Source: Zeus faber (lineage: Eukaryota > Chordata > Actinopteri > Zeiformes > Zeidae). From it: a stretch of 64,000 nt of DNA. The translations under genes were made by a program, and so were the position numbers. The DNA lies in the NCBI GenBank assembly GCA_960531495.1, contig CAUIJY010000075.1, positions 496,001 to 560,000 on the forward strand. Reading direction: 5' to 3'. Numbering within the stretch: position 1 is the first letter of the stretch; each line of letters begins with the position of its first letter. The notes under the pieces were generated by a model, which worked only from the letters and a program-made list of their open reading frames with translations, ran no database searches and had not been told where the DNA came from. Positions 1 through 14,140 of this stretch are shown one piece after another.

Positions 1-3000
1 TTTCTTTCATTCTTTCTTTCAATCTTTCTTTCAAACTTTCAATCTTTATTTCAATCTTTCAATCTTTCAATCTTTCTTTCAATCTTTCAATCTTTCTTTC
101 ATTCTTTCTTTCAATAATTCAATCTTTCAATCTTTCTTTCATTCATTCTTTAAATCTTTCAATCTTTCTTTCATTCTTTCTTTCAATCTATCTTACTTTC
201 AATCTATCTTTCTTTCAATATTTCTTCCAATCGTTCAATCTTTCTTTCATTCTTTCTTTCAATCTTTCTTTTGTTAATTCTTTCAATCTTTCTTTCAATA
301 TTTCTTTCAATCTTTCTTTCTTTAAATCTTTCTTTCAATCTTTCTTTCAAACTTTCAATCTTTATTTCAATCTTTCAATCTTTCAATCTTTCTTACATTC
401 GTTTTTTCAATCTTTCTTTAATTATTTCTTTCATTATTTCTTTCAGTCTTTCAATCTTTCTTTAAATCTTTCTTTCAATCTTTCTTTCATTCTTTCTATC
501 TTTCTTTCATTCTTTCATTCTTTCTTTCAATCGTTCTTTCATTCTTTCTTTCAATTTTTCATTCTTTCTTTCTAACTTTCAATCTTTCAATCTTTCTTTC
601 AATCTTTCTTTCTTTCAATCTTTCTTTCAATCTTTCTTTCAATCTTTCTTTCATTCTTTCCTTCAGTCTTTCAATCTTTATTTCAATCTTTCTTTTTTTC
701 AATCTTTCTTTCAATCTTTCTTTCATTCTTTCTTTCAATCTTTCTTTCAATCTTTCAATCTTTCTTTCAATATTTCTTTCAATCTTTCTTACTTTCAATC
801 TTTCTTTCCTTAAATCTTTCTTTCAAACTTTCAATCATTATTTCAATCTTTCAATCTTTCTTTCAATCTTTCAATCTTTCTTTCAATATTTCTTTCAATC
901 TTTCTTTCTTTAAATCTTTCTTTCAAACTTTCTTTCAAACATTCAATCTTTCTTTCAATCTTTCAATCTTTCAATCTTTCTTTCATTCTTTCTTTCAGTC
1001 TTTCAACCTTTTTTTCAATCATTCTGTCAATCTTTCAATCTTTCTTTCATTCTTTCTTTCAATCTTTCAATCTTGCTTTCATTCTTTCTTACTTTCAATT
1101 TTTCTATCTTTCAATATTGGTTCCAATCGTTCAATCTTTCTTTCATTATTTCTTTCAATCTTTCTTTCTTTCAATCTTTCTTTCATTCTTTCTTTCAATA
1201 TTTCTTTTTTCAATCTTTCTTCCAATCTTTCTTTCAATTGTTTAATCTTTCATTCTTTCTTTCATTCATTCATTCTTTCTTTCAATCGTTCTTTCATTCT
1301 TTCTTTCAATCTTTCAATCTTTCTTTAAATATTTCTTTCGATCTTTAATACTTTCAATCTTTTTTCAAACATTCAATCTTTCTTTCAATATTTCAATCTT
1401 TCAATCTTTCTTTCATTCTTTTTTTCAATCTTTCAATCTTTCTTTCATTAATTCTTTCAATCTTTCTTACTTTCAATCTTTCTTTGCTTAAATCTCTCTT
1501 TCAAACTTTCTTTCAAACTTTCAATCATTATTTCAATCTTTCATTCTTTCCATCTTTCTTGCAATCTTTCTTTCAATTGTTTAATCTTTCAATGTTTCTT
1601 TCATTCTTTCTTTCAGTCTATCAATCTTTTTTTCAATCTTTCTTTCAATCTTTCTGTCCGTCATTCTTTCTTTCAGTCTTTCTTTCAATCATTCAATCAT
1701 TCAATCTTTCTTTCTTTAAATCTTTCTTTCAATCTTTCTTTCAATCTTTCAATCTTTCTTTCATTCTTTCTTTCAATATTTCAATCTTTCAATCTTTCTT
1801 TCATTCTTTCTTTAAATCTTTCAATCTTTCTTTCAATCTTTCTTTCAAACTTTCAATCATTATTTCAATCTTTCATTCTTTCCATCTTTCTTGCAATCTT
1901 TCTTTCAATTGTTTAATCTTTCAATCTTTTTTTTCAATCTTTCTTTCATTCTTTCTTTCAATCTTTCTGTCCGTCATTCTTTCTTTCAGTCTTTCTTTCA
2001 ATCATTCAATCTTTCAATCTTTCTTTCTTTCAATCTTTCTTTCAATCTTTCTTTCATTCTTTATTTCAATCTTTGTTTCATTCTTTCTTTCAATCTTTCT
2101 TTCAATCTTTCTTTCTTTCTTTCAAACTTTCAATCTTTATTTCAATCTTTCTTTCAATCTTTCTTTCAATCTTTCAATCTTTCTTTCATTCTTTCTTTCA
2201 ATATTTCAATCTTTCAATATTTCTTTCATTCTTTCTTGCAATCCTTCAATCTTTCTTTCATTCTTTCTTTCAATCTTTCTTACTTTCAATCTTTCTTTCA
2301 AACTGCCTTTCATTTTTTCTTTCAGTCTTTCAATCTTTCTTTAAATCTTTCTTTCAATCTTTCTTTCAAACTTTCAATCTTTATTTCAATCTTTCAATCT
2401 TTCAATCTTTCAATCTTTCTTTCATTCTTTCTTTCAATATTTCAATCTTTCAATCTTTCTTTCTTTCAATCTTTCTTTCAATCTTTCTTTCATTCTTTAT
2501 TTCAATCTTTGTTTCATTCTTTCTTTCAATCTTTCTTTCAATCTTTCTTTCTTTCTTTCAAACTTTCAATCTTTATTTCAATCTTTCTTTCAATCTTTCA
2601 ATCTTTCTTTCAAACTTTCAATCTTTATTTCAATCTTTCAATCTTTCAATCTTTCTTTCAATCTTTCAATCTTTCTTTCATTCTTTCTTTCAATATTTCA
2701 ATCTTTCAATATTTCTTTCATTCTTTCTTGCAATCTTTCAATCTTTCTTTCAATCTGCCTTTCATTTTTTCTTTCAGTCTTTCAATCTTTCTTTAAATCT
2801 TTCTTTCAATCTTTCTTTCAAACTTTCAATTTTTATTTCAATCTTTCAATCTTTTAATCTTTCTTTCAATCTTTCTTTCATTCTTTCTTTCAATATTTCA
2901 ATCTTTCAATCTTTCTTTCAATCTTTCTTTCATCCTTTCTTTCAATCTTTCGTTCAATATTTCTTTCAATCTTTCTTACTTTCAATCTTTCTTTGTTTAA

Positions 3001-6000
3001 ATCTTTCTTTCAATCTTTCTTTCAATCTTTCTTTCAAACTTTCAATCTTTATTTCAATCTTTCAATCTTTCAATCTTTCTTTCAATCTTTCAATCTTTCT
3101 TTCATTCTTTCTTTCAATATTTCAATCTTTCAATCTTTCTTTCATTCATTCTTTAAATCTTTCAATCTTTCTTTCATTCTTTCTTTCAATCTATCTTACT
3201 TTCAATCTATCTTTCTTTCAATATTTCTTCCAATCGTTCAATCTTTCTTTCATTCTTTCTTTCAATCTTTCTTTTGTTAATTCTTTCAATCTTTCTTTCA
3301 ATATTTCTTTCAATCTTTCTTTCTTTAAATCTTTCTTTCAATCTTTCTTTCAAACTTTCAATCTTTATTTCAATCTTTCAATCTTTCAATCTTTCTTACA
3401 TTCGTTCTTTCAATCTTTCTTTAATTATTTCTTTCATTCTTTCTTTCAGTCTTTCAATCTTTCTTTAAATCTTTCTTTCAATCTTTCTTTCAATCTTTCA
3501 ATCTTTCTTTCATTCTTTCATTCTTTCTTTCAATCGTTCTTTCATTCTTTCTTTCAATTTTTCATTCTTTCTTTCAATCTTTCAATCTTTCAATCTTTCT
3601 TTCAATCTTTCTTTCTTTCAATCTTTCTTTCAATCTTTCTTTCATTCTTTCCTTCAGTCTTTCAATCTTTCTTTCAATCTTTCTTTTTTTCAATCTTTCT
3701 TTCAATCTTTCTTTCATTCTTTCTTTCAATCTTTCTTACTTTCAATCTTTCTTTCCTTAAATCTTTCTTTCAATCTTTCTTTCAATCTTTCTTTCTTTCT
3801 TTCAAACTTTCAATCTTTATTTCAATCTTTCTTTCAATCTTTCTTTCAATCTTTAAATCTTTCTTTCAAACTTTCAATCTTTATTTCAATCTTTCAATCT
3901 TTCAATCTTTCTTTCAATCTTTCAATCTTTCTTTCATTCTTTCTTTCAATATTTCAATCTTTCAATATTTCTTTCATTCTTTCTTGCAATCTTTCAATCT
4001 TTCTTTCAATCTGCCTTTCATTTTTTCTTTCAGTCTTTCAATCTTTCTTTAAATCTTTCTTTCAATCTTTCTTTCAAACTTTCAATTTTTATTTCAATCT
4101 TTCAATCTTTTAATCTTTCTTTCAATCTTTCTTTCATTCTTTCTTTCTTTCAATCTTTCTTTCAATCTTTCCTTCAGTCTTTCAATCTTTCTTTCAATCT
4201 TTCTTTTTTTCAATCTTTCTTTCAATCTTTCTTTCATTCTTTCTTTCAATCTTTCTTACTTTCAATCTTTCTTTCCTTAAATCTTTCTTTCAATCTTTCT
4301 TTCAATCTTTCTTTCTTTCTTTCAAACTTTCAATCTTTATTTCAATCTTTCTTTCAATCTTTCTTTCAATCTTTAAATCTTTCTTTCAAACTTTCAATCT
4401 TTATTTCAATCTTTCAATCTTTCAATCTTTCTTTCAATCTTTCAATCTTTCTTTCATTCTTTCTTTCAATATTTCAATCTTTCAATATTTCTTTCATTCT
4501 TTCTTGCAATCTTTCAATCTTTCTTTCAATCTGCCTTTCATTTTTTCTTTCAGTCTTTCAATCTTTCTTTAAATCTTTCTTTCAATCTTTCTTTCAAACT
4601 TTCAATTTTTATTTCAATCTTTCAATCTTTTAATCTTTCTTTCAATCTTTCTTTCATTCTTTCTTTCAATATTTCAATCTTTCAATCTTTCTTTCAATCT
4701 TTCTTTCATCCTTTCTTTCAATCTTTCGTTCAATATTTCTTTCAATCTTTCTTACTTTCAATCTTTCTTTGTTTAAATCATTCTTTCAATCTTTCTTTCA
4801 ATCTTTCTTTCAATCTTTCTTTCAATTTTTCTTTCATCCTTTCTTCCAATCTTTCGTTCAATATTTCTTTCAATCTTTCTTACTTTCAATCTTTTTGTTT
4901 AAATCTTTCTTTCAATCTTTCTTTCAAACTTTCAATCATTATTTCAATCTTTCATTCGTTCCATCTTTCTTGCAATCTTTCTTTCAATTGTTTAATCTTT
5001 CAATCTTTTTTTCAATCTTTCTTTCATTATTTCTTTCAATCTTTCTGTCCGTCATTCTTTCTTTCAGTCTTTCTTTCAATCATTCAATCATTCAATCTTT
5101 CTTTCTTTCAATCTTTCTTTCAATCTTTCTTTCAATATTTCTTTCTTTCTTTCAATCTTTCTTTCAATCTTTCTTTCAAACTTTCAATCTTTATTTCAAT
5201 CTTTCAATCTTTCAATCTTTCTTTCAATCTTTCAATCTTTCTTTCATTCTTTCTTTCAATATTTCAATCTTTCAATCTTTCTTTCATTCATTCTTTAAAT
5301 CTTTCAATCTTTCTTTCATTCTTTCTTTCAATCTATCTTACTTTCAATCTATCTTTCTTTCAATATTTCTTCCAATCGTTCAATCTTTCTTTCATTCTTT
5401 CTTTCAATCTTTCTTTTGTTAATTCTTTCAATCTTTCTTTCAATATTTCTTTCAATCTTTCTTTCTTTAAATCTTTCTTTCAATCTTTCTTTCAAACGTT
5501 CAATCTTTATTTCAATCTTTCAATCTTTCAATCTTTCTTACATTCGTTCTTTCAATCTTTCTTTAATTATTTCTTTCATTCTTTCTTTCAGTCTTTCAAT
5601 CTTTCTTTAAATCTTTCTTTCAATCTTTCTTTCAATCTTTCAATCTTTCTTTCATTCTTTCTTTCAATCGTTCTTTCATTCTTTCTTTCAATTTTTCATT
5701 CTTTCTTTCAATCTTTCAATCTTTCAATCTTTCTTTCAATCTTTCTTTCATTCTTTCCTTCAATCGTTCTTTCATTCTTTCTTTCAATTTTTCATTCTTT
5801 CTTTCAATCTTTCAATCTTTCAATCTTTCTTTCAATCTTTCTTTCATTCTTTCCTTCAGTCTTTCAATCTTTCTTTCAATCTTTCTTTTTTTCAATCTTT
5901 CTTTCAATCTTTCTTTCATTCTTTCTTTCAATCTTTCTTTCAATCTTTCAATCTTTCTTTCAATATTTCTTTCAATCTTTCTTACTTTCAATCTTTCTTT

Positions 6001-8078
6001 CCTTAAATCTTTCTTTCAATCTTTCTTTCAAACTTTCAATCATTATTTCAATCTTTCAATCTTTCAATCTTTCTTTCAATCTTTCAATCTTTCTCTCAAT
6101 ATTTCTTTCAATCTTTCTTTCTTTAAATCTTTCTTTCAAACATTCAATCTTTCTTTCAATCTTTCAATCTTTCAATCTTTCTTTCATTCTTTCTTTCAGT
6201 CTTTCAACCTTTTTTTCAATCATTCTGTCAATCTTTCAATCTTTCTTTCATTCTTTCTTTCAATCTTTCAATCTTGCTTTCATTCTTTCTTACTTTCAAT
6301 TTTTCTATCTTTCAATATTGGTTCCAATCGTTCAATCTTTCTTTCATTATTTCTTTCAATCTTTCTTTCTTTCAATCTTTCTTTCCAACTTTCTTTCAAT
6401 CTTTCTTTCATTCTTTCTTTCAATATTTCTTTTTTCAATCTTTCTTGCAATCTTTCTTTCAATTGTTTAATCTTTCAATCTTTCTTTCATTCTTTCTTTC
6501 AATCTTTCTTTCATTCTTTCTTTCAATCTTTCTTTCTGTCAATCTTTCTTTCAGTCTTTCTTTCAGTCATTCAATCTTTCAATTTTTCCTTCAATATTTC
6601 TTTCTTTCAATCTTTCTTTCAATCTTTCTTTCAATCTTTCTTTTTTCAATCTTTCTTTCAATCTTTCTTTCATCCTTTCTTTCAATCTTTCATTCAATAT
6701 TTCTTTCAATCTTTCTTACTTTCAATCTATCTTTGTTTAAATCTTTCTTTCATCCTTTCTTTCAATCTTTCGTTCAATATTTCTTTCAATCTTTCTTACT
6801 TTCAATCTATCTTTGTTTAAATCTTTCTTTCAATCTTTCTTTCAAACTTCAATCATTATTTCAATATTTAATTCTTTCAATCTTTCTTTCAATCTTTCTT
6901 TCAATCTTTCAATCTTTCTTTCAATCTTTCTTTCATCCTTTCTTTCAATCTTTCGTTCAATATGTCTTTCAATCTTTCTTACGTTCAATCTTTCTTTGTT
7001 TAAATCTTTCTTTCAATCTTTCTTTCAATCTATCTTTAATTCTTTCCTTCAGTCGTTCAATCTTTCTTTCAATGTTTCTTTTTTTCAATCTTTCTTTCAA
7101 TCTTTCTTTCATCCTTTCTTTCAATCTTTCGTTCAATATTTCTTTCAATCTTTCTTACTTTCAATCTTTCTTTGTTTAAATCATTCTTTCAATCTTTCTT
7201 TCAATCTTTCTTTCAATCTTTCAATCTTTCTTTCAATCTTTCTTTCATCCTTTCTTTCAATCTTTCGTTCAATATTTCTTTCAATCTTTCTTACTTTCAA
7301 TCTTTCTTTGTTTAAATCTTTCTTTCAATCTTTCTTTCAAACTTTCAATCATTATTTCAATATTTCATTCTTTCCATCTTTCTTGCAATCTTTCTTTCAA
7401 TTGTTTAATCTTTCAATCTTTTTTTCAATCTTTCTTTCATTCTTTCTTTCAATCTTTCTGTCCGTCATTCTTTCTTTCAGTCTTTCTTTCAATCATTCAA
7501 TCTTTCAATCTTTCTTTCTTTCAATCTTTCTTTCAATCTTTCTTTCATTCTTTATTTCAATCTTTGTTTCATTCTTTCTTTCAATCTTTCTTTCAATCTT
7601 TCTTTCAATCTTTCTTTCTTTCTTTCAAACTTTCAATCTTTATTTCAATCTTTCTTTCAATCTTTCTTTCAATCTTTCAATCTTTCTTTCAAACTTTCAA
7701 TCTTTATTTCAATCTTTCAATCTTTCAATCTTTCTTTCAATCTTTCAATCTTTCTTTCATTCTTTCTTTCAATATTTCAATCTTTCAATCTTTCGTTCAA
7801 TATTTCTTTCAATCTTTCTTACTTTCAATCTTTCTTTCAATCTTTCTTTCAATTTTTCTTTCATCCTTTCTTCCAATCTTTCGTTCAATATTTCTTTCAA
7901 TCTTTCTTTCTTTCAATCTTTCTTTGTTTAAATCTTTCTTTCAATCTTTCTTTCAAACTTTCAATCATTATTTCAATCTTTCATTCTTTCCATCTTTCTT
8001 GCAATCTTTCTTTCAATTGTTTAATCTTTCAATGTTTCTTTCATTCTTTCTTTCAGTCTATCAATCTATTTTTCAATC
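1..8078 (+). repeat. Copy 1 of an ~8-kb segmental duplication in the TTTC/AATC array
   Basis: Variant landmarks in this stretch recur about 8 kb downstream. Position 1 matches 8,079, including a rare AATAATTC variant. The offset then steps from 8,078 to 8,062, 8,050, 8,034 and 8,018 (position 2,993 matches 11,011), later to about 8,276 (3,271 matches 11,547) and about 7,799 (4,531 matches 12,330). Each step fits insertion or loss of whole 4-bp words or small blocks. Clear collinearity ends near 6,460. The left edge may lie outside the window. The duplication is well supported; the exact edges are approximate. Confidence 0.75.
3621..4660 (+). repeat. 520-bp tandem duplication nested in copy 1
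   Basis: Three landmarks are repeated at an offset of exactly 520 bp: CCTTCAGTCT at 3,651 and 4,171, CTTTAAATCT at 3,851 and 4,371, and CTGCCTTTCA at 4,011 and 4,531. The paralogous segment near 12,330 has the block once. The edges are estimated. Confidence 0.8.
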
Positions 8079-11000
8079 TTTCTTTCATTCTTTCTTTCAA
8101 TCTTTCTTTCAAACTTTCAATCTTTATTTCAATCTTTCAATCTTTCAATCTTTCTTTCAATCTTTCAATCTTTCTTTCATTCTTTCTTTCAATAATTCAA
8201 TCTTTCAATCTTTCTTTCATTCATTCTTTAAATCTTTCAATCTTTCTTTCATTCTTTCTTTCAATCTATCTTTCTTTCAATATTTCTTCCAATCGTTCAA
8301 TCTTTCTTTCATTCTTTCTTTCAATCTTTCTTTTGTTAATTCTTTCAATCTTTCTTTCAATCTTTCTTTCTTTAAATCTTTCTTTCAATCTTTCTTTCAA
8401 ACTTTCAATCTTTATTTCAATCTTTCAATCTATCAATCTTTCTTACATTCGTTCTTTCAATCTTTCTTTAATTATTTCTTTCATTATTTCTTTCAGTCTT
8501 TCAATCTTTCTTTAAATCTTTCTTTCAATCTTTCTTTCATTCTTTCTATCTTTCTTTCATTTTTTCATTCTTTCTTTCAATCGTTCTTTCATTCTTTCTT
8601 TCAATTTTTCATTCTTTCTTTCTAACTTTCAATCTTTCAATCTTTCTTTCAATCTTTCTTTCTTTCAATCTTTCTTTCAATCTTTCTTTCAATCTTTCTT
8701 TCATTCTTTCCTTCAGTCTTTCAATCTTTCTTTCAATCTTTCTTTTTTTCAATCTTTCTTTCAATCTTTCTTTCATTCTTTCTTTCAATCTTTCTTTCAA
8801 TCTTTCAATCTTTCTTTCAATATTTCTTTCAATCTTTCTTACTTTCAATCTTTCTTTCCTTAAATCTTTCTTTCAATCTTTCTTTCAAACTTTCAATCAT
8901 TATTTCAATCTTTCAATCTTTCAATCTTTCTTTCAATCTTTCAATTTTTCTTTCAATATTTCTTTCAATCTTTCTTTCTTTAAATCTTTCTTTCAAACTT
9001 TCTTTCAAACATTCAATCTTTCTTTCAATCTTTCAATCTTTCAATCTTTCTTTCATTCTTTCTTTCAGTCTTTCAACCTTTTTTTCAATCATTCTGTCAA
9101 TCTTTCAATCTTTCTTTCATTCTTTCTAACAATCTTTCAATCTTGCTTTCATTTTTTCTTACTTTCAATTTTTCTATCTTTCAATATTGGTTCCAATCGT
9201 TCAATCTTTCTTTCATTATTTCTTTCAATCTTTCTTTCTTTCAATCTTTCTTTTTTCAATCTTTCTTCCAATCTTTCTTTCAATTGTTTAATCTTTCATT
9301 CATTCATTCTTTCTTTCAATCGTTCTTTCATTCTTTCTTTCAATCTTTCAATCTTTCTTTAAATATTTCTTTCGATCTTTAATACTTTCAATCTTTTTTC
9401 AAACATTCAATCTTTCTTTCAATATTTCAATCTTTCAATCTTTCTTTCATTCTTTTTTTCAATCTTTCAATCTTTCTTTCATTAATTCTTTCAATCTTTC
9501 TTACTTTCAATCTTTCTTTGCTTAAATCTCTCTTTCAAACTTTCTTTCAAACTTTCAATCATTATTTCAATCTTTCATTCTTTCCATCTTTCTTGCAATC
9601 TTTCTTTCAATTGTTTAATCTTTCAATGTTTCTTTCATTCTTTCTTTCAGTCTATCAATCTTTTTTTCAATCTTTCTTTCAATCTTTCTGTCCGTCATTC
9701 TTTCTTTCAGTCTTTCTTTCAATCATTCAATCATTCAATCTTTCTTTCTTTAAATCTTTCTTTCAATCTTTCTTTCAATCTTTCAATCTTTCTTTCATTC
9801 TTTCTTTCAATATTTCAATCTTTCAATCTTTCTTTCATTCTTTCTTTAAATCTTTCAATCTTTCTTTCAATCTTTCTTTCAAACTTTCAATCATTATTTC
9901 AATCTTTCATTCTTTCCATCTTTCTTGCAATCTTTCTTTCAATTGTTTAATCTTTCAATCTTTTTTTTCAATCTTTCTTTCATTCTTTCTTTCAATCTTT
10001 CTGTCCGTCATTCTTTCTTTCAGTCTTTCTTTCAATCATTCAAACTTTCAATCTTTCTTTCTTTCAATCTTTCTTTCAATCTTTCTTTCATTCTTTATTT
10101 CAATCTTTGTTTCATTCTTTCTTTCAATCTTTCTTTCAATCTTTCTTTCAATCTTTCTTTCTTTCTTTCAAACTTTCAATCTTTATTTCAATCTTTCTTT
10201 CAATCTTTCAATCTTTCTTTCATTCTTTCTTTCAATATTTCAATCTTTCAATATTTCTTTCATTCTTTCTTGCAATCCTTCAATCTTTCTTTCATTCTTT
10301 CTTTCAATCTTTCTTACTTTCAATCTTTCTTTCAAACTGCCTTTCATTTTTTCTTTCAGTCTTTCAATCTTTCTTTAAATCTTTCTTTCAATCTTTCTTT
10401 CAAACTTTCAATCTTTATTTCAATCTTTCAATCTTTCAATCTTTCAATCTTTCTTTCATTCTTTCTTTCAATATTTCAATCTTTCAATCTTTCTTTCTTT
10501 CAATCTTTCTTTCAATCTTTCTTTCATTCTTTATTTCAATCTTTGTTTCATTCTTTCTTTCAATCTTTCTTTCAATCTTTCTTTCAATCTTTCTTTCTTT
10601 CTTTCAAACTTTCAATCTTTATTTCAATCTTTCTTTCAATCTTTCTTTCAATCTTTCAATCTTTCTTTCAAACTTTCAATCTTTATTTCAATCTTTCAAT
10701 CTTTCAATCTTTCTTTCAATCTTTCAATATTTCTTTCATTCTTTCTTGCAATCTTTCAATCTTTCTTTCAATCTGCCTTTCATTTTTTCTTTCAGTCTTT
10801 CAATCTTTCTTTAAATCTTTCTTTCAATCTTTCTTTCAAACTTTCAATTTTTATTTCAATCTTTCAATCTTTTAATCTTTCTTTCAATCTTTCTTTCATT
10901 CTTTCTTTCAATATTTCAATCTTTCAATCTTTCTTTCAATCTTTCTTTCATCCTTTCTTTCAATCTTTCGTTCAATATTTCTTTCAATCTTTCTTACTTT

Positions 11001-14000
11001 CAATCTTTCTTTGTTTAAATCTTTCTTTCAATCTTTCTTTCAATTTTTCTTTCATCCTTTCTTCCAATCTTTCGTTCAATATTTCTTTCAATCTTTCTTA
11101 CTTTCAATCTTTTTGTTTAAATCTTTCTTTCAATCTTTCTTTCAAACTTTCAATCATTATTTCAATCTTTCATTCTTTCCATCTTTCTTGCAATCTTTCT
11201 TTCAATTGTTTAATCTTTCTATCTTTTTTTCAATCTTTCTTTCATTCTTTCTTTCAATCTTTCTTTCAATCTTTCTTTCAATATTTCTTTCTTTCTTTCA
11301 ATCTTTCTTTCAAACTTTCAATCTTTATTTCAATCTTTCAATCTTTCAATCTTTCTTTCAATCTTTCAATCTTTCTTTCATTCTTTCTTTCAATATTTCA
11401 ATCTTTCAATCTTTCTTTCATTCATTCTTTAAATCTTTCAATCTTTCTTTCATTCTTTCTTTCAATCTATCTTACTTTCAATCTATCTTTCTTTCAATAT
11501 TTCTTCCAATCGTTCAATCTTTCTTTCATTCTTTCTTTCAATCTTTCTTTTGTTAATTCTTTCAATCTTTCTTTCAATATTTCTTTCAATCTTTCTTTCT
11601 TTAAATCTTTCTTTCAATCTTTCTTTCAAACTTTCAATCTTAATTCAATCTTTCAATCTTTCAATCTTTCTTACATTCGTTCTTTCAATCTTTCTTTAAT
11701 TATTTCTTTCATTCTTTCTTTCAGTCTTTCAATCTTTCTTTAAATCTTTCTTTCAATCTTTCTTTCAATCTTTCAATCTTTCTTTCATTCTTTCATTCTT
11801 TCTTTCAATCGTTCTTTCATTCTTTCTTTCAATTTTTCATTCTTTCTTTCAATCTTTCAATCTTTCAATCTTTCTTTCAATCTTTCTTTCTTTCAATCTT
11901 TCTTTCAATCTTTCTTTCATTCTTTCCTTCAGTCTTTCAATCTTTCTTTCAATCTTTCTTTTTTTCAATCTTTCTTTCAATCTTTCTTTCATTCTTTCTT
12001 TCAATCTTTCTTTCAATCTTTCAATCTTTCTTTCAATATTTCTTTCAATCTTTCTTACTTTCAATCTTTCTTTCCTTAAATCTTTCTTTCAATCTTTCTT
12101 TCAATCTTTCTTTCTTTCTTTCAAACTTTCAATCTTTATTTCAATCTTTCTTTCAATCTTTCTTTCAATCTTTCAATCTTTCTTTCAAACTTTCAATCTT
12201 TATTTCAATCTTTCAATCTTTCAATCTTTCTTTCAATCTTTCAATCTTTCTTTCATTCTTTCTTTCAATATTTCAATCTTTCAATATTTCTTTCATTCTT
12301 TCTTGCAATCTTTCAATCTTTCTTTCAATCTGCCTTTCATTTTTTCTTTCAGTCTTTCAATCTTTCTTTAAATCTTTCTTTCAATCTTTCTTTCAAACTT
12401 TCAATTTTTATTTCAATCTTTCAATCTTTTAATCTTTCTTTCAATCTTTCTTTCATTCTTTCTTTCAATATTTCAATCTTTCAATCTTTCTTTCAATCTT
12501 TCTTTCATCCTTTCTTTCAATCTTTCGTTCAATATTTCTTTCAATCTTTCTTACTTTCAATCTTTCTTTGTTTAAATCATTCTTTCAATCTTTCTTTCAA
12601 TCTTTCTTTCAATTTTTCTTTCATCCTTTCTTCCAATCTTTCGTTCAATATTTCTTTCAATCTTTCTTACTTTCAATCTTTTTGTTTAAATCTTTCTTTC
12701 AATCTTTCTTTCAAACTTTCAATCATTATTTCAATCTTTCATTCGTTCCATCTTTCTTGCAATCTTTCTTTCAATTGTTTAATCTTTCAATCTTTTTTTC
12801 AATCTTTCTTTCATTCTTTCTTTCAATCTTTCTGTCCGTCATTCTTTCTTTCAGTCTTTCTTTCAATCATTCAATCATTCAATCTTTCTTTCTTTCAATC
12901 TTTCTTTCAATCTTTCTTTCAATATTTCTTTCTTTCTTTCAATCTTTCTTTCAATCTTTCTTTCAAACTTTCAATCTTTATTTCAATTATTCAATCTTTC
13001 AATCTTTCTTTCATTCTTTCTTTCAATATTTCAATCTTTCAATCTTTCTTTCATTCATTCTTTAAATCTTTCAATCTTTCTTTCATTCTTTCTTTCAATC
13101 TATCTTACTTTCAATCTATCTTTCTTTCAATATTTCTTCCAATCGTTCAATCTTTCTTTCATTCTTTCTTTCAATCTTTCTTTTGTTAATTCTTTCAATC
13201 TTTCTTTCAATATTTCTTTCAATCTTTCTTTCTTTAAATCTTTCTTTCAATCTTTCTTTCAAACTTTCAATCTTTATTTCAATCTTTCAATCTTTCAATC
13301 TTTCTTACATTCGTTCTTTCAATCTTTCTTTAATTATTTCTTTCAGTCTTTCAATCTTTCTTTAAATCTTTCTTTCAATCTTTCTTTCAATCTTTCAATC
13401 TTTCTTTCATTCTTTCATTCTTTCTTTCAATCGTTCTTTCATTCTTTCTTTCAATTTTTCATTCTTTCTTTCAATCTTTCAATCTTTCTTTCAATCTTTC
13501 TTTCTTTCAATCTTTCTTTCATTCTTTCCTTCAGTCTTTCAATCTTTCTTTCAATCTTTCTTTTTTTCAATCTTTCTTTCAATCTTTCTTTCATTCTTTC
13601 TTTCATTCTTTCTTTCAATCTTTCTTTCAATCTTTCAATATTTCTTTCAATCTTTCTTACTTTCAATCTTTCTTTCCTTAAATCTTTCTTTCAATCTTTC
13701 TTTCAAACTTTCAATCATTATTTCAATCTTTCAATCTTTCAATCTTTCTTTCAATCTTTCAATCTTTCTCTCAATATTTCTTTCAATCTTTCTTTCTTTA
13801 AATCTTTCTTTCAAACATTCAATCTTTCTTTCAATCTTTCAATCTTTCAATCTTTCTTTCATTCTTTCTTTCAGTCTTTCAACCTTTTTTTCAATCATTC
13901 TGTCAATCTTTCAATCTTTCTTTCATTCTTTCTTTCAATCTTTCAATCTTGCTTTCATTCTTTCTTACTTTCAATTTTTCTATCTTTCAATATTGGTTCC

Positions 14001-14140
14001 AATCGTTCAATCTTTCTTTCATTATTTCTTTCAATCTTTCTTTCTTTCAATCTTTCTTTCCAACTTTCTTTCAATCTTTCTGTCATTCTTTCTTTCAATA
14101 TTTCTTTTTTCAATCTTTCTTCCAATCTTTCTTTCAATTG
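8079..14140 (+). repeat. Copy 2 of the ~8-kb segmental duplication
   Basis: This stretch is collinear with 1 to about 6,460 through shared rare variants: CTTTTGTTAATTC, CTGCCTTTCATTTT, ATTGGTTCC and others. It carries one copy of a 520-bp block that is present twice in copy 1, and it has about 258 bp near 11,030-11,550 with no counterpart at the same place in copy 1. Collinearity fades near 14,140. Confidence 0.7.

Noticed and set aside
559..798. Minus-strand frames rich in Glu-Arg-Leu-Lys, resembling a charged coiled coil (also near 8,609, 11,849, 13,451 and 35,488)
   Set aside because: Direct translation of the reverse complement GAAAGATTGAAA. A periodic peptide from a periodic DNA repeat is not evidence of a protein.
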